DNA of 64,000 nucleotides. Origin: Paracoccus homiensis. GTDB lineage: Bacteria; Pseudomonadota; Alphaproteobacteria; Rhodobacterales; Rhodobacteraceae. The stretch spans positions 310,001 through 374,000 of the forward strand of contig NZ_FOHO01000003.1 of NCBI RefSeq assembly GCF_900111675.1, written 5' to 3'. The notes below the pieces were generated by a model, which was not told the origin of the DNA, searched no databases, and was given only the letters and a program-made list of their open reading frames with translations. This document shows positions 57,139 through 64,000 of this stretch, in pieces (position 1 is the first letter of the stretch; the number at the start of each line of letters is the position of its first letter). A program made the position numbers and the translations under genes.

Positions 57139-58518
57139 ATGACATTCGACTATGACCTGTTTGTAATCGGCGGCGGCTCGGGCGGCGTCCGGGCCGCGCG
57201 TGTGGCGGCGGGCGAATATGGCGCCAAGGTCGGCCTTGCCGAGGAAAGCCGCATGGGCGGCACTTGCGTCATCCGTGGCTGCGTACCGAAAAAGCTGATG
57301 GTCTTTGCCTCGACCGCCGGGGCCATGGCCGAAGAGATGCGCGGCTATGGCTGGGCCGATGCCGAAGCGGGCGAGTTCAACTGGGACATGTTCCGCGAAA
57401 AGCTGACGACGGAACTGGATCGCCTGGAGCGCGCCTATACCAGCAACGCCGAACGTGCCGGCGTCGAGATCCATCACCAGCGTGCCAAGCTGGCCGATCA
57501 CCATACCGTGGAACTGGCCGACGGCACCCGCAAGACCGCGAAGCATATCCTGATCGCGGTCGGCGGCCGTCCGGTCAAGCTGAACATTCCGGGCGAAGAG
57601 CTGGGCCTGATTTCGGATGATCTGTTCCTGCTGGAAAAATTGCCGCGTCGGGCGCTGCTGATCGGCGGCGGGTTCATCGCCTGTGAATTCGCCACGATCC
57701 TGAACGGGCTGGGCGTCCAGACCGTTCAGGCCTATCGCGGCGAAATGGTGCTGCGCGGTTTTGACAACGAGGGGCGCGAACATGCGACCCAGCAGCTGAA
57801 GGATGTGGGCATCGACCTGCGTCTGGGGCTGGCGCCCACCAAGCTGGAAAAGCAGGGTGATCGCATCTGCGTGCATTTCGACGATGACAGCAGTGAAACC
57901 TTCGACGCGGTGTTCTTCTGCACCGGTCGCGCGCCCTATGTGTGGGATCTGGGGCTGGAAAACACGGCCGTCAAACAGCATCCGAACGGCGCGATCACAG
58001 TGGATGAGTGGTCGCAGACCTCGGTTCCCTCGATCTTCGCCGTCGGCGATGTGACCGACCGCGTGAACCTGACGCCGGTGGCGATCCGTGAAGGCCATTC
58101 CTTCGTCGATACCGTGTTCGGGAACAAGCCGCGCAACGTCAATCACGACATGATCGCAAGCGCCGTCTATCTGCGTCCGCATGAGCTGGGCTCGATCGGA
58201 CTGACCGAAGAACAGGCCAGGGATCGCGGCGCGGTCGATATCTACAGCACCGTGTTCCGGCCGATGAAGTCGATGTTCGCAGGCTCGGACGCGCGGACGA
58301 TGATGAAGCTGCTGGTCGATCCGAACACCGATAAGGTGCTGGGTTGTCACATCTTTGGCCCCGAGGCGGGCGAGATGATCCAGCTGGCCGCGATCCCGAT
58401 CACGATGGGGGCGACCAAGGCGCAGTTCGATGCGACGATGGCGGTTCACCCGACCGCCGCCGAGGAACTGGTGACGATGCGCAATCCCAGCCGCCGCCAC
58501 CATCCGGGCACCGAATAG
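57139..58518 (+). CDS. gor: Glutathione-disulfide reductase
   Basis: Gor reduces GSSG with NADPH. The 459-residue flavoenzyme has the FAD-binding GGGSGGVRAARVAA near residue 10, the redox-active Cys pair GGTCVIRGCVPKK near residue 40 and the C-terminal HPTAAEE near residue 436 with the catalytic His-Glu. The start ATG 57139 overlaps no upstream gene. It may help stress defence together with the downstream HflKC-DegP block. Confidence 0.93.
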   Translation: MTFDYDLFVIGGGSGGVRAARVAAGEYGAKVGLAEESRMGGTCVIRGCVPKKLMVFASTAGAMAEEMRGYGWADAEAGEFNWDMFREKLTTELDRLERAYTSNAERAGVEIHHQRAKLADHHTVELADGTRKTAKHILIAVGGRPVKLNIPGEELGLISDDLFLLEKLPRRALLIGGGFIACEFATILNGLGVQTVQAYRGEMVLRGFDNEGREHATQQLKDVGIDLRLGLAPTKLEKQGDRICVHFDDDSSETFDAVFFCTGRAPYVWDLGLENTAVKQHPNGAITVDEWSQTSVPSIFAVGDVTDRVNLTPVAIREGHSFVDTVFGNKPRNVNHDMIASAVYLRPHELGSIGLTEEQARDRGAVDIYSTVFRPMKSMFAGSDARTMMKLLVDPNTDKVLGCHIFGPEAGEMIQLAAIPITMGATKAQFDATMAVHPTAAEELVTMRNPSRRHHPGTE

Positions 58519-58564
58519 GCGCGGCGGCTTGCCGCAGCAGCCATGCAAACAGGGCAGGGCAGGG

Positions 58565-58589
58565 TTGACATTTCTGCCCCTGACCCCAG
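58565..58589 (+). promoter_or_regulatory. Possible RpoH-type promoter of hflK
   Basis: TTGACA (58565-58570), 13 bp, then CCCCAG (58584-58589) resembles the heat-shock sigma-32 pattern (CTTGAA, about 13-15 bp, CCCCAT). The genes downstream are envelope protease and quality-control genes. Evidence is motif resemblance only. Confidence 0.35.
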
Positions 58590-58630
58590 TTTGCAACAGA
58601 CGGAATTGACAGGGAAAGAAGGTCGACAAG

Positions 58631-59827
58631 ATGGCAAATCAGGGCCCTTGGGGCGGTGGCGGCAATGGTGGCGGGGATGACGGGGATCGCGACAAGCGTC
58701 CCGGCAACCGTCCTTGGGGCGACCAACAGCCCCCGCAGGGCGGTCCGCGCCGACCCGGTCAGGATCAGATGCCCGAAATCGAGGACCTGATGAAAAAGGG
58801 CCAGGAACGGCTGCGCGTTCTGATGGGCGGCCGCGGTGGCGGTGGCAATCAGGGCGGCGGCGGCGGTCGTGGCCCCGCGGGTCCGGGCTTTGGCCTGAAC
58901 CGCACCACGCTGGCCATCGGTGCCCTGGTCGCCGTGTCGGTCTGGGCTTTCTCCAGCTTTTACCGGGTGCAGACCAACGAAAAATCGGTCGAATTCCTGT
59001 TCGGCCGCGCCGTTGCCGTGGGCACCGAAGGTCTGAACTTTGCCCCGTGGCCCTTCGTCACCGCCGAGGTCGTGTCGGTCACCAATGAACGCGTGACCGA
59101 AATCGGCACCGGGCGTTCGGGTCCGATGGATAACGGGCTAATGCTGACCCGCGACCAGAATATCGTGGACATGGAATATCAGGTGGTCTGGAATATCTCG
59201 GACCCTGAAAAATTCCTGTTCAACCTTGCCGATCCGGCGGACACGATCCGCGCCGTTGCCGAATCCGCGATGCGCGACATCATCGCCCGGTCGGAACTGG
59301 CGCCGATTCTGAACCGCGATCGCGGCACCATCGCCAATGATCTGAAGGACGCCGTTCAACGCACGCTGGACGCCTATCAGTCGGGGATCAACGTGGTCCG
59401 TGTCAACCTTGACCGTGCCGACCCGCCCGGCGAGGTGATCGACGCCTTCCGCGAGGTGCAGGCCGCACAGCAGGAACGCGACCGTCTGGAAAAAGAGGCC
59501 GATGCCTATGCCAACCGCGTTCTGGCCGAGGCCCGCGGTCAGGCGGCCGCGCTGGTCGAGCAGGCCGAGGGTTATCGCGCGCAGGCCGTGAACACCGCAC
59601 AGGGTGAGGCCGCGCGCTTCAACTCGGTCTATGAGGAATATGTAAAGGCGCCCGAAGTGACGCGGCGCCGGATGTATCTGGAAACGATGGAGAAAGTTCT
59701 GGGCGACGTCGACAAGGTCATTCTGGACGAACAGGGGCAGGGATCGGGCGTCGTGCCCTATCTGCCGCTGGATCAGCTGCGCCGTTCGGGCGGCTCGGGT
59801 AACGGTTCGACCGGAGGTGACAACTGA
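58631..59827 (+). CDS. hflK: FtsH protease activity modulator HflK
   Basis: This 398-residue SPFH/band-7 membrane protein forms a complex with HflC that regulates FtsH. A Gly-rich, basic N terminus (about 1-90) precedes one TM segment near residues 96-112, then the SPFH domain and a long coiled coil (about 275-340). The stop and the hflC start overlap as TGATG. Confidence 0.93.
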   Translation: MANQGPWGGGGNGGGDDGDRDKRPGNRPWGDQQPPQGGPRRPGQDQMPEIEDLMKKGQERLRVLMGGRGGGGNQGGGGGRGPAGPGFGLNRTTLAIGALVAVSVWAFSSFYRVQTNEKSVEFLFGRAVAVGTEGLNFAPWPFVTAEVVSVTNERVTEIGTGRSGPMDNGLMLTRDQNIVDMEYQVVWNISDPEKFLFNLADPADTIRAVAESAMRDIIARSELAPILNRDRGTIANDLKDAVQRTLDAYQSGINVVRVNLDRADPPGEVIDAFREVQAAQQERDRLEKEADAYANRVLAEARGQAAALVEQAEGYRAQAVNTAQGEAARFNSVYEEYVKAPEVTRRRMYLETMEKVLGDVDKVILDEQGQGSGVVPYLPLDQLRRSGGSGNGSTGGDN

Positions 59828-61011
59828 TGGCACGCAATCTGAAACTGTCTGCACTGGCCATTCCGGTTCTGGTCGTCGCCGGTGTCGTCGGCATGGCCTC
59901 GATCTTTATCGTGGACGAACGCGAAAAGGCGCTGGTCCTGCGTCTTGGCCGGGTCGTATCGGTCAAGGAAACGCCGGGGCTGGGCTTCAAGGTGCCTTTC
60001 CTCGACAATGTGGTGAATTACGACGACCGCATTCTTGGCCTGCCGACCACGCCGCTGGAGGTCACGCCGCTGGATGATCGCCGTCTGGTCGTGGACGCCT
60101 TTGCCCGCTGGCGGATCACCGATCCGGTGCGCTTCCGTCAGGCCGTGGGCACCGGCGGCGTGCAGGCCGCGCAGGGCCGGTTGGAGCCGATCGTGAACGC
60201 CGCCATCCGCGAGGTTCTGGGCTCGGTTCCGTCGACCACCGTGCTGTCGGACGACCGGACCGCGCTGATGAACCAGATCCGCGACGAGGCCCGCAACAAT
60301 TCGGCGGGGCTGGGCGTGGAAATCATCGACGTGCGCCTGACCCGCACCGACCTGCCCGAGCAGAACCTGAACGCGACCTATGCCCGGATGCGGGCCGAGC
60401 GTCAGCGTGAGGCCGCGGATGAAATCGCCCGTGGTGGCGAGGCCGCGCAGCGCGTTCGCGCCGCTGCCGACCGGACCGTGGTCGAACTGACCTCCGAGGC
60501 GCAGAAGCGTGCCGACATCATTCGCGGTGAGGCGGATGCACAGCGGAACGCCGTTTATGCCGATGCCTTCGGTCGCGACCCTGAGTTCTTTGCATTCACC
60601 CGGTCGATGACCTCGTATGAGCGTGCTTTGCAGGGCGGAAATACGCAGCTGGTCATCGATCCCAGCGGCGAATTCTTCACCTACCTGTCGAATGACGGGG
60701 CTGACAGCGCGAACCCGCCCTCGGAGCCGGTGCCGCCGGGTGATCGTGCCCAGCAGCAGCTGGGCCAGACTCAACCGGGCGGTCAGCCGCAGGACGGCGA
60801 GGATCTGGTGACCCCGCAGGTGACCGACCGCGAAGGCAAGCCCTTGGGTGAGGCCGCAGGCGTCAAGCTGACCCCGGTTCCCGAAAGCCTTGTGACCCCG
60901 CCGCAGCAGGAATCCGAGGTCGTCTCGCCCGAGGCAGATGTCGCGGCCCCCGAGCCGGCAGAGGACAGCGCCCCCGAGGAAGAACCTCAGGAACCGGCGC
61001 AGGGCAACTAA
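59827..61011 (+). CDS. hflC: FtsH protease activity modulator HflC
   Basis: This 394-residue SPFH protein is the partner of HflK and faces the periplasm. An N-terminal TM helix (about 7-27) precedes the band-7 domain, and an acidic, Pro/Gln-rich C-terminal tail of about 90 residues is longer than in E. coli HflC. It ends in a terminator hairpin. Confidence 0.93.
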   Translation: MARNLKLSALAIPVLVVAGVVGMASIFIVDEREKALVLRLGRVVSVKETPGLGFKVPFLDNVVNYDDRILGLPTTPLEVTPLDDRRLVVDAFARWRITDPVRFRQAVGTGGVQAAQGRLEPIVNAAIREVLGSVPSTTVLSDDRTALMNQIRDEARNNSAGLGVEIIDVRLTRTDLPEQNLNATYARMRAERQREAADEIARGGEAAQRVRAAADRTVVELTSEAQKRADIIRGEADAQRNAVYADAFGRDPEFFAFTRSMTSYERALQGGNTQLVIDPSGEFFTYLSNDGADSANPPSEPVPPGDRAQQQLGQTQPGGQPQDGEDLVTPQVTDREGKPLGEAAGVKLTPVPESLVTPPQQESEVVSPEADVAAPEPAEDSAPEEEPQEPAQGN

Positions 61012-61019
61012 GCCATCGG

Positions 61020-61049
61020 ATGGGCGGATCGTCAGGATCCGCCCATTTT
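61020..61049 (+). terminator. Intrinsic terminator after hflC
   Basis: An 11-bp stem (61020-61030 with 61036-61046) with loop GTCAG is followed by T residues (TTTTGTTT). It separates hflKC from degP. Confidence 0.8.
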
Positions 61050-61198
61050 GTTTCGGCGGTTGCAATACTTGTCACGATCAGTTCACATCATGAGAGCGTG
61101 GTTTATTTGCAACGGCGCGACAGATCGGGTTCCTTGTGGCTTATGTCCCGGCGGCGGACCAACAGCCGCAAATATCCAGAAAAATGAGGACACTCAGC

Positions 61199-62734
61199 AT
61201 GAAATCGCTTTCTCCTCGGCATCTTCTGACCGCATCGGCAGTGGCATTGACGATGGGCCTGGGAATTGCTGGCGCACAGCAGGCAACCGATGTCTCGCCC
61301 GAGGCGAGCCGTCAGGCGCAAGAGGCCGCCAACAACAATCAGCCGCTTTCGGTCACGACGGATCAGGCCAGCGCGCCCGGCGTCATGCCACAAAGCTTTG
61401 CCGATCTGGTTGAACAGGTCGCCCCGGCGGTCGTCAATATCACCACCACCTCGGTCGTGTCGCAGCCGACGGGCGGTCCCGGTTTTCCCGAAGGCAGCCC
61501 GTTTTCGGATCTGTTCCGCGATTTCGGCTTTCCCGGCATGCCCGGCCCCGATGGTCAGCGCCGGCCACAGCGCTCGAACGCGCTGGGTTCTGGTTTCGTG
61601 ATTTCCGCCGATGGCTATATCGTCACTAATAATCATGTGATCGACGGTGCCGACGAGATCGAGATCGAATTCTATGCCGGCAATACCCTGCCAGCCGAAG
61701 TGGTGGGCACCGATCCCAATACCGATGTCGCGCTGCTGAAGGTCAAAAGCGATGATGCGCTGCCCTTCGTGAAATTCGGCAACTCGGATGATGCGCGGGT
61801 GGGCGACTGGGTGCTTGCCCTGGGCAACCCGCTGGGGCAGGGATTTTCGGCAAGTTCGGGCATCGTATCCGCGCGAAATCGAGAATTGTCAGGGACTTAC
61901 GACGATTACCTACAGACCGATGCCGCGATCAACCGTGGCAACTCCGGCGGTCCGCTATTCAATCTGAACGGCGAGGTGATCGGCGTGAACACGGCGATCC
62001 TGTCGCCCAATGGCGGCTCGATCGGGATCGGCTTTTCGATGGCGGCCAATGTCGTCAGCAAGGTCGTCGATCAGCTGCGCGAATATGGCGAAACCCGTCG
62101 CGGCTGGCTGGGCGTCAAGATCCAGGACGTGACCCCAGATATGGCCGAAGCGCTGGCCCTGACGGCCAGCGAAGGCGCGATGGTCACCGATGTGCCCGAC
62201 GGCCCCGCCAAGGATGCCGGAATGCAGGCGGGTGACGTGATCATCAGCTTTGATGGCGGCGCGGTCGAGGATACCCGCCAACTGGTCCGCCGTGTAGCCG
62301 AGGCGCCGGCGGGTGAGGCTGTCGATGTGGTCGTGCTGCGCAATGGCGACGAACGGACCTTGCAGGTCACGCTGGGACGCCGCGAGGTCGCCGAAGGGAC
62401 CAGCAACGCGCCTGTTACTTCGACCACGCCGGGTGAACAGGACCTGCTGGGCATGACCGTCGCCACGATCACGCCTGAAATCGCCGCGGAACTGGGATTG
62501 TCGCGCGACGCACAGGGCCTTGTCGTCAAGACGACCGATCCCGAAGGGGTTGCCGCGGAAAAGGGGCTGGCGCCGGGCGATCTGATCGTCGAAGCCGGGC
62601 AGCAGCCGGTCACCTCGCTTGAGGAACTGGAAGAAAGCGTCGCCGCCGCGCGTGAAGCGGGGCGCAAGTCGGTTCTGCTGCTGATCCGCCGCGCCGGAGA
62701 GCCACGCTTTGTCGCGTTGCCGGTGCAGGAATAA
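61199..62734 (+). CDS. degP: Do-family periplasmic serine endopeptidase
   Basis: This 511-residue HtrA/DegP/MucD protease has a signal peptide (residues 1-26), then the catalytic triad: His in NNHVIDGADE near residue 147, Asp in NTDVALL near residue 178 and Ser in GNSGGPLFN near residue 250. Two PDZ domains follow (about 290-380 and 415-500). The ATG 61199 was chosen because GAGGA lies eight bases upstream. It acts on misfolded envelope proteins, in line with the hflKC neighbours. Confidence 0.93.
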   Translation: MKSLSPRHLLTASAVALTMGLGIAGAQQATDVSPEASRQAQEAANNNQPLSVTTDQASAPGVMPQSFADLVEQVAPAVVNITTTSVVSQPTGGPGFPEGSPFSDLFRDFGFPGMPGPDGQRRPQRSNALGSGFVISADGYIVTNNHVIDGADEIEIEFYAGNTLPAEVVGTDPNTDVALLKVKSDDALPFVKFGNSDDARVGDWVLALGNPLGQGFSASSGIVSARNRELSGTYDDYLQTDAAINRGNSGGPLFNLNGEVIGVNTAILSPNGGSIGIGFSMAANVVSKVVDQLREYGETRRGWLGVKIQDVTPDMAEALALTASEGAMVTDVPDGPAKDAGMQAGDVIISFDGGAVEDTRQLVRRVAEAPAGEAVDVVVLRNGDERTLQVTLGRREVAEGTSNAPVTSTTPGEQDLLGMTVATITPEIAAELGLSRDAQGLVVKTTDPEGVAAEKGLAPGDLIVEAGQQPVTSLEELEESVAAAREAGRKSVLLLIRRAGEPRFVALPVQE

Positions 62735-62752
62735 CAGGATCGAAAGATGAAC

Positions 62753-62781
62753 GGGGCGGGCCTGACGGGCCCGCCCCTTTT
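62753..62781 (+). terminator. Intrinsic terminator after degP
   Basis: A perfect 10-bp stem GGGGCGGGCC (62753-62762) and GGCCCGCCCC (62768-62777) with a 5-nt loop is followed by TTTT. Confidence 0.88.
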
Positions 62782-62807
62782 CAATGGGCGCGGCTTGTCC
62801 TAATTGA

Positions 62808-63155
<348 letters not shown>

Positions 63156-63179
63156 CCCGGTTTCACATGGCAGACGAGG

Positions 63180-63202
63180 GGGCGGCAGGGGCCGCCCTTT
63201 TT
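63180..63202 (+). terminator. Intrinsic terminator after the ferredoxin gene
   Basis: GGGCGGC (63180-63186) and GCCGCCC (63191-63197) with loop AGGG are followed by TTTTT. Confidence 0.88.
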
Positions 63203-63508
63203 CATGTCTGGATCATTCGCTGCGAATCGCGGCCGCGCAGGTAAATGTACTTATCCCCTTTAGGTTGTGTGGAAATGGTTAACCTTATCCTTGGGATTGC
63301 CGCGACCTGACGGACATATCCCAAAAGCTAGGTCCGGGGGCTGTTCTTTAAAGTTTTAGCGATGTTCCGGAAGGCAGTTCGGTGCTAACCTGTCCTTGGT
63401 CAGGTGGTGTTGTTTTTCTCCATCCGGTGTCGGTCCTTGGATGTCATGCAGCCGTTGTTTCGCATGTCTTCGGGGGGTGTTTTGTGAATATGTTTGCGAG
63501 TGGATAGT
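63203..63508 (+). promoter_or_regulatory. Long leader before the sugar transferase gene
   Basis: This 306-bp gap between the ferredoxin terminator and the sugar transferase start holds no gene. It contains a 7-bp inverted repeat, TTGGGAT (63291-63297) and ATCCCAA (63318-63324), and a TTAA-containing stretch at 63279-63284. It probably carries the promoter and a long 5' untranslated leader, common for exopolysaccharide operons. Confidence 0.4.
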
Positions 63509-64000
63509 ATGACAGTTGAACACCAGATCTCGAGCGTTGTTGCCCATGCCGATGATGCTCCGGCTCGGTCCAAGCCCTGGTTTTATCGTAGCTTTCTGAA
63601 ACGTCCGCTGGACCTGTTCCTGATCCTGCTTGCGACCCCCGTGATCGTCCCGCTGATCTTCCTGCTGGCGCTGCTGGTCAAGCGTGACGGCGGCAATGCG
63701 TTCTATTCGCAGGAACGCGTGGGTCGCAACGGCAAGATCTATCGCATCTGGAAGCTGCGCAGCATGGTCAGCGATGCCGATGAGGTTCTGCCCGCCTATC
63801 TGGCCGAAAATCCCAATGCCCAGGCCGAATGGGAAGAAAATCAGAAGCTGCGCCACGATCCCCGCATCACCCGTCTGGGCCATGTGCTGCGCCGCTGTTC
63901 GCTGGATGAACTGCCGCAGCTGTGGAACGTGGTGCGCGGCGATATGAGCCTGATCGGCCCGCGCCCGATGATGCCCAGCCAGCAGATCTATTACACGGGC
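63509..64000 (+). CDS. Exopolysaccharide sugar transferase, ExoY type (5' part)
   Basis: The gene runs off the right end; 164 codons are visible. A TM helix near residues 30-52 precedes the bacterial sugar-transferase domain, with YSQERVGRNGKIYRIWKLRSM near residue 70 and SLDELPQLWNVVRGDMSLIGPRP near residue 133. Such enzymes prime polysaccharide synthesis by moving hexose-1-phosphate to undecaprenyl phosphate. The start ATG 63509 has only a weak ribosome binding site. Confidence 0.9.
   Translation, partial: MTVEHQISSVVAHADDAPARSKPWFYRSFLKRPLDLFLILLATPVIVPLIFLLALLVKRDGGNAFYSQERVGRNGKIYRIWKLRSMVSDADEVLPAYLAENPNAQAEWEENQKLRHDPRITRLGHVLRRCSLDELPQLWNVVRGDMSLIGPRPMMPSQQIYYTG

Noticed and set aside
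54878..57145. A 755-codon minus-strand frame across four genes
   Set aside because: It covers the carbonic anhydrase, kinase and rpiA genes, which all have strong motifs. No single real gene would span them.

Overview
This GC-rich window reads as chromosomal DNA of an alphaproteobacterium in the Rhodobacterales, most like Paracoccus and its relatives. The evidence is fused ispDF, class I lysyl-tRNA synthetase, a ccmE...ccmF-ccmH cytochrome c maturation locus, a PhaR-type CTGC-N3-GCAG site, TTAA-N7-TTAA CtrA-type sites, adrenodoxin-type ferredoxin and many ATGA start/stop overlaps. No rRNA, tRNA, insertion sequence or CRISPR array was seen. Both ends cut through genes (a HAD hydrolase on the left, a sugar transferase on the right). 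The taxonomic call is inference from gene content.

Layout. 0-8 kb: MaoC/PhaJ-like hydratase, ribF, a Cys-cluster protein, ltaE, then on the minus strand purL-ispDF-pgpA-cinA. 8-12.5 kb: a LysR regulator divergent from a large indolepyruvate:ferredoxin oxidoreductase-like gene. 12.6-17.7 kb: murI and the ccmE, ccmF, ccmH genes, with a two-gene lysis cassette (GH108 endolysin and holin) between ccmE and ccmF. The cassette has its own CtrA-type box and terminator. 17.7-25.7 kb: paaG-like hydratase, NUDIX, DUF983, a PleD-like GGDEF protein, DUF3572, an H-NOX-like protein coupled to a diguanylate cyclase, nadD, dacB-type PBP and a TerB protein. 25.7-29.8 kb: lysS and a 764-residue beta-helix/glycosidase-like protein that resembles gene transfer agent (GTA) head spikes. 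30-38.9 kb: an acetate-type block (acsA, DUF4212 plus Na+ symporter, a cNMP/CBS/DUF294 nucleotidyltransferase, a response regulator, and a sensor-like scaffold fused to a DnaQ exonuclease). 38.8-43.2 kb: a DjlA-like J protein, trpA, ychF, chaC and a 22-residue membrane peptide. 43.3-47.9 kb: a gluconate-type TRAP operon (gntK-dctP-dctQ-dctM) divergent from a LacI regulator across a perfect operator palindrome. 47.9-58.5 kb: tpiA, two Fe-S assembly genes, tgt, rnd, a double GNAT protein, a PAS protein, gmk, gamma carbonic anhydrase, a PhoR-like kinase, rpiA and gor. 58.6-64 kb: hflK-hflC-degP, a 2Fe-2S ferredoxin and the start of an exopolysaccharide sugar transferase.

How it fits together. 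Most genes are core metabolism and envelope housekeeping. The points worth a second look are two loci that look like scattered GTA accessory genes (lysis cassette and spike), each preceded by a CtrA-like site 60-70 bp before the start codon; the symporter-nucleotidyltransferase-exonuclease block; the H-NOX-like protein with no visible heme-ligand histidine; a likely small RNA upstream of purL; and several exact palindromes and hairpins in short intergenic gaps.
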